From contig JAJYJL010000439.1 of the NCBI GenBank assembly GCA_021789565.1, forward strand, positions 1-6,866: DNA of 6,866 nucleotides. The letters are read 5' to 3'. Positions 1 through 5,992 of the stretch are shown one piece after another. A program made the position numbers and the translations under genes. This DNA comes from Acidobacteriota bacterium. Its GTDB lineage: Bacteria; Acidobacteriota; Terriglobia; UBA7540. The notes under the pieces were generated by a model. That model saw only the letters and a list, made by a program, of their open reading frames with translations. It was not told the DNA's origin and did not search any database. The number at the start of each line of letters is the position of its first letter. Positions within the stretch are counted from its first letter, which is position 1.

Positions 1-834
1 ATCCATCAGGAATTCGACCGTCCCGGCATTCGTGTAACCAACTTCTCTGAGCGCCTGAATAACTTTGCCGCCAGTCTTCTGGCGAGTCTCAGCATCAATC
101 TGGGTGGAAGGAGACTCTTCCAGCACTTTCTGGTGGCGACGCTGGATCGTACATTCGCGCTCGCCAAGATGGATGACCTTTCCATAGCGGTCGGCCATTA
201 CCTGAAACTCAATGTGCCGGGGCGAAGAAATATACTTCTCCAGATAGACATCCGACGAGCCGAACGAGGCCTCAGCCTCATTTTGCGCCATCTGTAGAAG
301 CTTTGGCAGTTCTGCGGGGGAATTGATGATCCGCATCCCTTTGCCGCCCCCACCTGCCGCAGCCTTCACCATGACGGGATATCCGATCCCGCCGGCGGCT
401 TTCAGAGCCTCTTCTTCCGACGCGAGAACCTCCGTCCCCGGAAGCACGGGCAGGCCGAGTTCTGCCATGCGCTTTCGCGCCATGTTCTTGTCGCCCATCA
501 GACGGATCGCTTCGGGTGGGGGACCGATAAAAGTCAGCTTGCAGGTCTCACAGACCTCGGCGAACTTGGGATTTTCAGCCAGGAACCCGTACCCGGGATG
601 GATGGCCTCGGCGCCAGTGATCTCAGCCGCCGAGATGATGGCGGCCACATTGAGATAACTTTCTGAACTCCTTGCAGGACCGATGCAGACGGCCTCATCC
701 GCAAACCGCACATGGAGCGAATAACGGTCGGCCTCGGAATAAACGGCAACCGTAGGGATTCCCAGTTCTTTGCAGGCGCAGATCACCCGCAGAGCAATTT
801 CTCCCCGGTTAGCTATCAGAATCTTTCCAAACAT
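1..834 (-). CDS. accC: Biotin carboxylase subunit of acetyl-CoA carboxylase (3' part outside the window)
   Basis: Biotin carboxylase uses ATP and bicarbonate to carboxylate the biotin on AccB, the first half-reaction of fatty-acid synthesis, in the cytoplasm. The first 278 residues are visible, about 60% of a protein that is usually ~450 aa; the rest runs off the window at base 1. The start is the classic [14 protein letters not shown]. An in-frame TGA two codons upstream rules out an earlier start. Visible landmarks, read against the E. coli enzyme, are [10 protein letters not shown] (79-88), the ATP-binding K116 (MGDKNM) and K157 (VMVKA), the Gly-rich loop GGGGKGM (161-167), H207 (SPRHIEFQ), C228, the RRHQK motif with H234 and K236, and E274 (TVEFL), a probable Mg2+ ligand. 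The later catalytic residues lie outside. Position 19 is Cys where E. coli has Arg. The start lacks a near Shine-Dalgarno site. It lies 70 bases downstream of accB, probably in the same operon. Pyruvate or propionyl-CoA carboxylase is less likely because a free-standing accB precedes it. Confidence 0.95.
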   Translation of the reverse strand, partial: MFGKILIANRGEIALRVICACKELGIPTVAVYSEADRYSLHVRFADEAVCIGPARSSESYLNVAAIISAAEITGAEAIHPGYGFLAENPKFAEVCETCKLTFIGPPPEAIRLMGDKNMARKRMAELGLPVLPGTEVLASEEEALKAAGGIGYPVMVKAAAGGGGKGMRIINSPAELPKLLQMAQNEAEASFGSSDVYLEKYISSPRHIEFQVMADRYGKVIHLGERECTIQRRHQKVLEESPSTQIDAETRQKTGGKVIQALREVGYTNAGTVEFLMD

Positions 835-859
835 GCGTCACGTTGGCCGGTACGGTCAC
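809..859 (-). other. Possible 16-codon leader ORF overlapping the accC start (speculative)
   Basis: On the minus strand a strong GGAGGA sits at 868-863. Three bases later comes a GTG that opens a 16-codon frame ending in TAA inside codon 9 of accC. This frame differs from the accC frame and reads across the accC ATG. The accC ATG itself has no purine-rich site at normal spacing: the nearest one is this GGAGGA, 28 bases away. Ribosomes loading there could deliver translation to accC by termination and re-initiation. What is seen is the SD-like site and the open frame; the function is inference. The GTG spacing is short and the frame is small enough to occur by chance. The GGAGGA could also be incidental, with accC coupled to accB or read from an SD-less start. 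Confidence 0.2.
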
Positions 860-888
860 GAGTCCTCCGGCGACCCGGTACCGGTCAC
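847..888. repeat. Pair of near-identical 13-14 base direct repeats, one containing a 10-base palindrome, in the accB-accC gap
   Basis: On the minus strand GTGACCGGTACCGG (888-875) recurs as GTGACCGTACCGG (859-847), the same apart from one deleted G. The first copy holds the perfect palindrome CCGGTACCGG (884-875). CCGGUAC of the first copy can also pair with GUACCGG of the second, which would place the GGAGGA at 868-863 in the loop. The arrangement lies just ahead of accC and may be an operator or an mRNA structure. No known regulator is recognised. Confidence 0.55.
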
Positions 889-904
889 TCTGAAACTCCG
901 GTTC

Positions 905-1453
905 TTATGAGGGCTTGATGGTGAAGAGGGGCTGTCCGTATTCCACCGGCTGGCCGTTCTCTACATGGATGCGTACAACCTCGCCGGCGAACTCCGATTC
1001 GATCTCATTCATCAGCTTCATGGCCTCAACAATGCAAAGCACCTGACCCACGTGGACACTGTCACCCACGATGACATAAGGAGGAGTATCCGGCGAAGGC
1101 GCCGCAAAGAACGTCCCTACGATAGGTGACTTTAGAACGTGAACTTTCTCTGTAGATGCCTCGGGTTGCGGCTCCGGTGCGACGGGCTCCTGGGACAGGA
1201 CAGCCGCCGGGCTGGCAACAGTTTCCGCCGGCGGCATAAAGGAATCGCCGCTTGGATTCCCCATCGCAGCGGGACCGGGGGCAGCCGCCACGGGTGCCCG
1301 CCTTAGGATGCGGATCCGCGTCCCATTTTTCTCCATCTCAAATTCTGCAACTTCCCGCTCGATCAGCAGGTCGATCAGTTGCTGGATCTCTTTCAGTTCC
1401 CAGCCTTTTTCAGACCCCGCTTCTCCCAGGCGGGACGGTTTCTTGCCGGGCAT
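905..1453 (-). CDS. accB: Biotin carboxyl carrier protein of acetyl-CoA carboxylase
   Basis: AccB carries the biotin that AccC carboxylates and that the carboxyltransferase then uses to make malonyl-CoA. With the ATG start it is 182 aa (E. coli AccB is 156). Residues ~20-50 form the N-terminal helical region (LKEIQQLIDLLIERE). Residues ~53-103 are a Pro/Ala/Glu-rich mobile linker. Residues ~105-181 are the biotinyl (lipoyl-like) domain. The biotin attachment site is EAMKLM, with K146 the modified lysine, 36 residues from the C-terminus as expected. The loop AAPSPDTPP (~117-125) matches the 'thumb' that marks the AccB subunit of multi-subunit ACC and separates it from other biotinyl domains. 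Start choice: ATG at 1453 follows GGGGG with a 4-base spacer. A TTG at 1471 in the same frame would add six residues but has only AGGA directly abutting it. Either start leaves ~19 or more residues ahead of the usual AccB N-terminus. The peptidase stop lies 20 bases upstream, so the two genes are almost certainly co-transcribed. Confidence 0.95.
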   Translation of the reverse strand: MPGKKPSRLGEAGSEKGWELKEIQQLIDLLIEREVAEFEMEKNGTRIRILRRAPVAAAPGPAAMGNPSGDSFMPPAETVASPAAVLSQEPVAPEPQPEASTEKVHVLKSPIVGTFFAAPSPDTPPYVIVGDSVHVGQVLCIVEAMKLMNEIESEFAGEVVRIHVENGQPVEYGQPLFTIKPS

Positions 1454-1473
1454 ATTTCCCCCGTGCTCCAATC

Positions 1474-2574
1474 CTAATAGGTAAACCAGGCGTCTTTGAT
1501 TGCCGGTGTCAGGATCTCCGGTTTTCCGTCGGTTACAAGGACCGTGTCCTCAATCCGGACTCCTCCGAAGCCTTCGAGGTAGACACCCGGCTCTATTGTT
1601 ATAACACACCCCTTCCGAAGCCGCGATTTATCGCCTCGGCTTACGCGGGGCATTTCGTGAATCTCAAGTCCTACACCGTGCCCTGTGCTGTGCGTGAAAT
1701 ACCGCTCCAGCTTTCTTCTTTCCAGCACTTTCCGGGCAGTTGCATCAACGTCTCCAGCCAGCCGGCCCTCCGTTGCAATCCGAGTCGCACGATCCTGTGC
1801 CTCGCGGACCTTGTTATAAAGGGTCCGGACCCGCGCTGAAGGTTTGCCCAGATAAACGGTCCGCGTCATATCTGCCGCGTATCCGCCAAGTATAGCACCG
1901 AGGTCAACGATTACCAAATCGTTTTCCTTCAATAACTTGGCTGATGGCCTGGCGTGCGGCCAGGCACTCCGTTCGCCGGAAGCAACGATGGTCTCAAAAG
2001 CCGCCCCGTCGGCGCCCTTCAGCTTCATGCGGTACTCAATCTCGGCCGCAACGTCGCTTTCTCGCGCCCCGGGCCGAATTTCTCCGCGCACCTCTTCGAA
2101 AACCGCCCCTGTCAATTTCCCTGCTTTTCGAATCAACTCTATTTCGCCTGAATCCTTCACCATTCTCAGGTCTTCAACCATCCCGCCCGCCGGAATCCAC
2201 CCTATGCGGGGCCCGGCGGCATTCTCAAGACCCGCAAATGCGCGGCATGTGAGGGCTGCGTCATCATAGCCAACCGGCCCGAGGCGCTTCTTCCGGATCC
2301 AGCCGCCAGCTTCCTTCAAAAGGCCGCTTTTCGCCTCGATAACTTCGACTCCCGCTGCATGCTTAGTCGCCTGAAGAGTATATCGCGGGTCAACCCAGAG
2401 AACGCTTCCCGATGGCCCGACCAGTGCCACCCCCGCGCTTCCGCGGAAACCGGTCAGGTACGCAATATTGGGCAGGCTGGTGATCAGCAGTGTGCCGATC
2501 TTTTTGCGCCCCAATTTCAACCGCAGGCGTTCCCGCCTTGCTCCGTAAGGGTCCTGAAGTTCGCATGAGTTCAT
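1474..2574 (-). CDS. Aminopeptidase P-type M24B metallopeptidase (Xaa-Pro peptidase, YqhT-like)
   Basis: This is a cytoplasmic metal-dependent peptidase of the pita-bread fold, expected to release the N-terminal residue ahead of proline or to cleave Xaa-Pro dipeptides. From the ATG it is 366 aa, close to Bacillus YqhT. Residues ~12-135 are the creatinase-type N-terminal domain (LLITSLPNIAYLTGF, WVDPRYTLQA). Residues ~145-360 are the catalytic domain. All five metal ligands are visible: D224 (VIVDLG), D235 (AADMTRT), H299 (HSTGHGVGLEIHE), E328 (ITIEPGVY) and E342 (GGVRIEDT). The supporting histidines H207 (WPHARPS) and H306 (IHE) are also present. No signal peptide is seen. Start: ATG at 2574 has no Shine-Dalgarno site. 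An in-frame TTG at 2601 lies in the loop of a hairpin whose 5' arm holds GAGGAGG, and would add nine residues. In many bacteria such a gene precedes efp-accB-accC; here accB follows directly. Whether the substrate preference is PepP-like or PepQ-like cannot be read from the sequence. Confidence 0.93.
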   Translation of the reverse strand: MNSCELQDPYGARRERLRLKLGRKKIGTLLITSLPNIAYLTGFRGSAGVALVGPSGSVLWVDPRYTLQATKHAAGVEVIEAKSGLLKEAGGWIRKKRLGPVGYDDAALTCRAFAGLENAAGPRIGWIPAGGMVEDLRMVKDSGEIELIRKAGKLTGAVFEEVRGEIRPGARESDVAAEIEYRMKLKGADGAAFETIVASGERSAWPHARPSAKLLKENDLVIVDLGAILGGYAADMTRTVYLGKPSARVRTLYNKVREAQDRATRIATEGRLAGDVDATARKVLERRKLERYFTHSTGHGVGLEIHEMPRVSRGDKSRLRKGCVITIEPGVYLEGFGGVRIEDTVLVTDGKPEILTPAIKDAWFTY

Positions 2575-2587
2575 GGTATGAAAATGA

Positions 2588-2613
2588 AACGAGGAAGCCA
2601 ACGCCTCCTCGTT
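2588..2613 (-). terminator. 11-bp hairpin with GUUG loop and U-rich tail between pilQ and the peptidase gene
   Basis: On the minus strand AACGAGGAGGC (2613-2603) pairs with GCTTCCTCGTT (2598-2588) around a GTTG loop, giving 11 pairs including one G-U. It is followed by TTCATTTTCAT, which is U-rich but interrupted. It lies 57 bases after the pilQ stop, where an intrinsic terminator for the pil operon would be expected. The 5' arm also contains GAGGAGG and the loop contains an in-frame UUG of the peptidase gene. The same structure could therefore mask a ribosome binding site instead of, or as well as, stopping transcription. The broken T-run makes the terminator reading only moderately secure. 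On the plus strand the hairpin has no T tail. Confidence 0.5.
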
Positions 2614-2670
2614 CGGGAATATAGATTTTACTACGAATTACGGGGTGGGAGCCGGGCAGAGGACCTTTTG

Positions 2671-4779
2671 CTAGGTCAAAATCTTTGGCGTCACAAAGAA
2701 GAGTAATTCCTGGTCATTGCTCTGGGTGGTCGTGCTCTTGAAGAGGTGCCCGAAAATCGGGATGTTCTCCAGCAAGGGAATGCCGGTGGAAGAGTTTGAT
2801 TTGGTGTGGACGGTGACGCCGCCAAAAATCACGGTTCCTCCGTTCGGCACCAGCACCTGCGTGGTAGCGGATTGTGTGTTGATGGTCGGGCCGGCGAGTG
2901 TCAGCGCGGGCCCCGGAGAAGAGTTCTGCACATCGATGGTAAGGAAGACGTTGCCATCCTGCGTGACCTGGGGCATGACCTTCAGTTGCAGGGACGCCTG
3001 CACATACTGGACGCTGATCGTGTTATTGATCGTCGTCTGGATGGGGATCTGTGTCCCCTGGATCACTGTACCTTCCACGTTGTTCTGGGTGACGATGGAC
3101 GGCTGCGAAATGGTCTTTGCCTGGTCATGACTTTCGGCTGCCGCGATGGCGGCGTTGATTGCATAATTCCTGCCCAGGTTGGAAAGTACAAAGACCCCGA
3201 AACCCGTGGCCGAAGACGTCGTAACCGTGGGTGGAACCAGCGGCTCGCCGGAAACCGGATTGCCTGTGGCGCCGCCGAGGGTAAGGCTTCCTGAACCATT
3301 CCTCTGAGCAAACGCAAGCGCCGTCGACAGGTTGCGCGCAAAGTCTGATGTGGCGCGGATGATCCGGGCCTGAATAGAAACCTGCTGAGCCTTCTGATCC
3401 AGTTTCCCGACGATGGCCTCGATCCTGGGAATGTGCGAGGCGATATCGGTGATGATCAAAGTGTTAGAACGTTCGTCCACAAGGACGTTACCCCTCCGGC
3501 TCAGGGCCCCTCCGCCTACCCAGGTCTTCAGCAGAACAGCGAGGGTAGCCGCTTTGGCGTAGTTCAACTGACGGAAAACAGTCACCAGCGGCGCAGACCC
3601 CTCCCTGGCAAGATTCAGCTTTTGCTCTTCCTCCTGTTCCTGCGTCAGGGTTGACATCTTAGCGATGCGAAGAACATTCCCTTCCAGGCGGTCGCCGAGC
3701 CCGTTGTCGTTCAGTACCAGCGCAAGCGCCTGGTCCCACGGCACGTCGTCAAGAACCACCGTAACTGTCCCGGACACATCCGGGTCAACAATGATGTTGA
3801 GGCCGCTGACCTCATGAATCAGCCTGAAAAAGTCCTTGAGGTCAACATCCTTCAGGTTCAGGGAAATCCTCTTGCCGGTATACTTGGGTCCGCTCTGCAA
3901 CTCCACATTTTGTTTAACGGGTCCCTCAACCTTACTGAGAGCTGCTTCGTTGGTCGTTCTCACCAATTTTGCGGCCTTGGCAGCCTGCACCGCTTCCGGA
4001 AACTCCTGCTTCCGGACCCTCGGTCTCGCCGCCGGAACTGCAGAGCCGGCCTCAAAAGAGTGTGACTGGGTTGCGACAGGCAGGCGCAAATCCTTCTTCA
4101 ATGCAATGACGCCGGAAGCGTGCGTCGCAAGCGTTTTCTCCTGCCGGGAGGCTGATTCGGCGGCCGTGGGCTCTGAAACCTGCCGGAGTGCCATCGGCTC
4201 TTTTGCCGGAGCAGAGGTTCTTGGCCGAGTTTCAACTGGTACAGTTCGCGGGCCCTCTCGCTGAGGGGTGCTGCCTTTGGTTGTCAGTTCGATGAGGAAA
4301 CCGGTCGGCCGGCAGTCTACGTTGTAAACCGGACCGCCCTTAAGGTCCGCAACTATCCGGATAACACCGCCGTACTCCGGGCTGAACCTTCCCACGCGGA
4401 CCCTGGCCAGAAAGGGCGAGTCGGAAGCATACCTCCAACGGTCCGTGGCGTTCTGTGCTCCTTCAAGATCCAGCACCAGCCGGTCCGGGCTGTCCATGCG
4501 GGTGATTCGATAGCGCGTGAGGCGGCTGGTCAAAACATCAATAGTTGTTCCCCTGCCACTGTCCGCCGTCCGGATTGAAATGTCCGTGACCTGGCTCAAC
4601 TGCGGTTCCGGAGTGAAGGGAGCAGTGCCTGTCTTGCCCCCGGCAGGGGCGGGCGGCAAGCTGGCCACGCTCTCCAACAGCATTCCGGTTGCCTTGGTAT
4701 TGCCGTGAACGACGGCCCCCCAGGCAAGCCCAAACACCGCAATGGCTGCCGCGGGTATAAAGAGGTAATTTCGTTTCAT
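2671..4779 (-). CDS. pilQ: Type IV pilus secretin PilQ
   Basis: PilQ forms the multimeric outer-membrane pore through which the type IV pilus is extruded and retracted. It is 702 aa, similar to Pseudomonas PilQ (~714). Residues 1-26 form a Sec signal peptide (Lys/Arg start, hydrophobic core, AWGAVVHG) with no lipobox. Residues ~62-167 are one AMIN domain, which in this family binds peptidoglycan. Residues ~168-298 are a long linker rich in Thr, Pro, Ala, Arg and Lys. Residues ~303-373 are the STN/N0 domain (ISLNLKDVDLKDFFRLI, VPWDQALALVLNDNGL). Residues ~396-462 are the secretin N1 repeat (LVDERSNTLIITDIASHI). Residues ~466-702 are the secretin beta-barrel domain, with VPNGGTVIFGGV (~644-655) and the C-terminal signature GIPLLENIPIFGHLF and LLFFVTPKIL. 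The start is supported by AGGAGG four bases upstream (4784-4789) and a 4-base ATGA overlap with pilP, so translation is probably coupled. A type II secretion GspD is excluded by the AMIN domain and the pilM-P neighbours. Confidence 0.97.
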   Translation of the reverse strand: MKRNYLFIPAAAIAVFGLAWGAVVHGNTKATGMLLESVASLPPAPAGGKTGTAPFTPEPQLSQVTDISIRTADSGRGTTIDVLTSRLTRYRITRMDSPDRLVLDLEGAQNATDRWRYASDSPFLARVRVGRFSPEYGGVIRIVADLKGGPVYNVDCRPTGFLIELTTKGSTPQREGPRTVPVETRPRTSAPAKEPMALRQVSEPTAAESASRQEKTLATHASGVIALKKDLRLPVATQSHSFEAGSAVPAARPRVRKQEFPEAVQAAKAAKLVRTTNEAALSKVEGPVKQNVELQSGPKYTGKRISLNLKDVDLKDFFRLIHEVSGLNIIVDPDVSGTVTVVLDDVPWDQALALVLNDNGLGDRLEGNVLRIAKMSTLTQEQEEEQKLNLAREGSAPLVTVFRQLNYAKAATLAVLLKTWVGGGALSRRGNVLVDERSNTLIITDIASHIPRIEAIVGKLDQKAQQVSIQARIIRATSDFARNLSTALAFAQRNGSGSLTLGGATGNPVSGEPLVPPTVTTSSATGFGVFVLSNLGRNYAINAAIAAAESHDQAKTISQPSIVTQNNVEGTVIQGTQIPIQTTINNTISVQYVQASLQLKVMPQVTQDGNVFLTIDVQNSSPGPALTLAGPTINTQSATTQVLVPNGGTVIFGGVTVHTKSNSSTGIPLLENIPIFGHLFKSTTTQSNDQELLFFVTPKILT

Positions 4780-5345
4780 CTTTCCTCCTGGCGCTCACGC
4801 CCCAGTTTCAGGACGACCTCCCGCGCATCAACCCGGCCGCCGGAGTCCAGACGTTTCTGCTGAAAATAAATCGCATCCGGCGTGATCCTGCTGACGACGC
4901 CGTTGTAAACCTCTTCGCGAACATGCAGAAAATAGGCCAGGTTTGCGCGGTTTGTGACTACGGCGATCATTGTGTTACTCGCGTCTTCACGAACAATACC
5001 TTTCAGGCGAAGTTGTCCGATCACCAAACCACGCACCCCGGGCGGAAGAGATACGTTCATATCGTCCCTTCCACCGTTCAAGCTCGGAGGCGGTGGAATC
5101 TTGAAGGGGTCCCTTTTCCCGGCTAGTGCATTCACCCTGGCCCGTTCTTCAGCCGGACGTTGCCGGCTCCGTTTCGCAGATGCTGTCCTGATTGGGACTG
5201 CGGCCGCATCACCGGCGCCACGGCCGGAGTCATTCTCGCCACTCGCCCGCACGATAGTTCCATCGCCCAGGAGCATCGCCGACGCTATCGCCAGGCAGAT
5301 CGCCGGGCGGCTTAACCACAAACGTCGTATCGGTTGCCTGATCAT
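4776..5345 (-). CDS. pilP: Type IV pilus assembly protein PilP
   Basis: PilP is the periplasmic link between the PilN/PilO inner-membrane heterodimer and the N-terminal domains of PilQ. It is 189 aa, near the family size. Residues ~1-36 are an Arg-rich N-terminus followed by a hydrophobic stretch (AICLAIASAMLLG) that ends near IVRASG, a possible signal peptidase I site. Residues ~37-105 are a flexible, charged and Pro-rich section that includes the family motif DPFKIPPPP (79-87). Residues ~108-182 form the beta-sandwich PilP domain (GQLRLKGIVRE, MIAVVTNRANLAYFL, VVSRITPDAIYF). The usual lipoprotein box is not seen: the only cysteine (C17) follows Pro-Ala-Ile and lies before the hydrophobic core. 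The start ATG is supported by GAGGG (5353-5357) with a 7-base spacer, 15 bases after the pilO stop. The last codons supply the Shine-Dalgarno site of pilQ and the TGA overlaps its ATG. Confidence 0.92.
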   Translation of the reverse strand: MIRQPIRRLWLSRPAICLAIASAMLLGDGTIVRASGENDSGRGAGDAAAVPIRTASAKRSRQRPAEERARVNALAGKRDPFKIPPPPSLNGGRDDMNVSLPPGVRGLVIGQLRLKGIVREDASNTMIAVVTNRANLAYFLHVREEVYNGVVSRITPDAIYFQQKRLDSGGRVDAREVVLKLGRERQEER

Positions 5346-5360
5346 TCCACTACCCTCATC

Positions 5361-5978
5361 CTATTTCGGTCCCTTTTTCCCTTTGGCCGTGGTTCCGCTT
5401 TCGGGCCGGTTGTAATAGGTAGTAATCACGCAGTTGGCTCCTACCGTCTCATCAAGCGAGACTTTGTAGGAACCCATGCCACCGCCCTCCGGAGTTCCCA
5501 GAGTCAGGTTGGACACCGTTACGATCCGCTGGTCATGGGCCAGACGGTCAAAAAACTGGAGCAGCCGGTAATAGGTCCCATCCAGATGTAGCCGGAACGG
5601 CATTTCAACATAAAGCTCCTTGCTCACCTGCGGTTGCGATATAAAAGTCCGAATATGCACCTCACTGTTAAGGCCGGTGTCATAGACAGACCTTACAAAA
5701 ACATCTGTGGCAGGTTCGTCGGGAACAATCGATTCCAGCGTCTTCAATTGCTCACTGAGTTGTGCAATGCGGTTCAGGTATTCCGTCTGCTCACGCTTAA
5801 AGGCTTCGTTGCGATCGTTCTCTGCGCGCAGCCTTTTCACCTGCTGCTGCAAGCTGTCCAGCTGAGTGGATTCGGGCAGCGCGAAATACCAGAAAATGGT
5901 TCCCGCCAGAGCGACCGCCAAAACAACCAGAACGGCTGCTTGAACGCCGGCCGACAGGTCATTGAATTTAAGGGCCAT
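5361..5978 (-). CDS. pilO: Type IV pilus inner-membrane protein PilO
   Basis: PilO pairs with PilN in the inner membrane to form the periplasmic alignment ring that couples the motor and PilM to PilP/PilQ. It is 205 aa. A short cytoplasmic N-terminus (MALKFNDL) precedes one membrane helix (~11-33). A coiled coil follows (~38-84, with heptad-like LDSLQQQVKRLRAEN). The conserved IVPDEPA (84-90) leads into the periplasmic ferredoxin-like domain (~91-190), which contains the family signature around VEMPFRLHLDGTYYRLLQFF (124-143) and RIVTVSNLTL (151-160). The C-terminus is a Lys-rich tail (TTAKGKKGPK). The start is well supported: GAGGAGG (5984-5990) with a 5-base spacer, 14 bases after the pilN stop. 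Neighbours on both sides fit the invariant pilMNOPQ order, so the family assignment is secure despite low sequence conservation in PilO proteins generally. Confidence 0.94.
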   Translation of the reverse strand: MALKFNDLSAGVQAAVLVVLAVALAGTIFWYFALPESTQLDSLQQQVKRLRAENDRNEAFKREQTEYLNRIAQLSEQLKTLESIVPDEPATDVFVRSVYDTGLNSEVHIRTFISQPQVSKELYVEMPFRLHLDGTYYRLLQFFDRLAHDQRIVTVSNLTLGTPEGGGMGSYKVSLDETVGANCVITTYYNRPESGTTAKGKKGPK

Positions 5979-5992
5979 GGCAGCCTCCTCAC

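Noticed and set aside
1252..1839. Long plus-strand open frame (195 codons) across accB and the peptidase gene
   Set aside because: It lies antisense to two confidently identified genes, has no recognisable domain or ribosome binding site, and such frames are expected opposite GC-rich coding sequence.
2618..2646. Possible promoter for the peptidase gene (TATATT at 2623-2618 on the minus strand)
   Set aside because: The -10-like hexamer is plausible, but the sequence 17 bases upstream (ACCCCG) does not resemble a -35 element, so it cannot be separated from chance.
2648..2673. Small inverted repeat GACCT/AGGTC at the pilQ stop codon
   Set aside because: The stem is only five pairs and has no T-run after it; the 2588-2613 hairpin is far stronger.
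2806..3294. Plus-strand open frame (162 codons) opposite the pilQ secretin domain
   Set aside because: The pilQ frame here carries the secretin signatures; the antisense product is Arg/Gly/His-rich with no family resemblance.
3836..4264. Plus-strand open frame (142 codons) opposite the pilQ linker and N0 region
   Set aside because: It is antisense to a well-conserved protein, and its Ser/Ala/Cys-rich translation reflects the reverse of low-complexity coding sequence.
4954..5415. Plus-strand open frame (153 codons) opposite pilP
   Set aside because: It mirrors the pilP frame, has no domain or Shine-Dalgarno support, and runs across the pilO/pilP junction.
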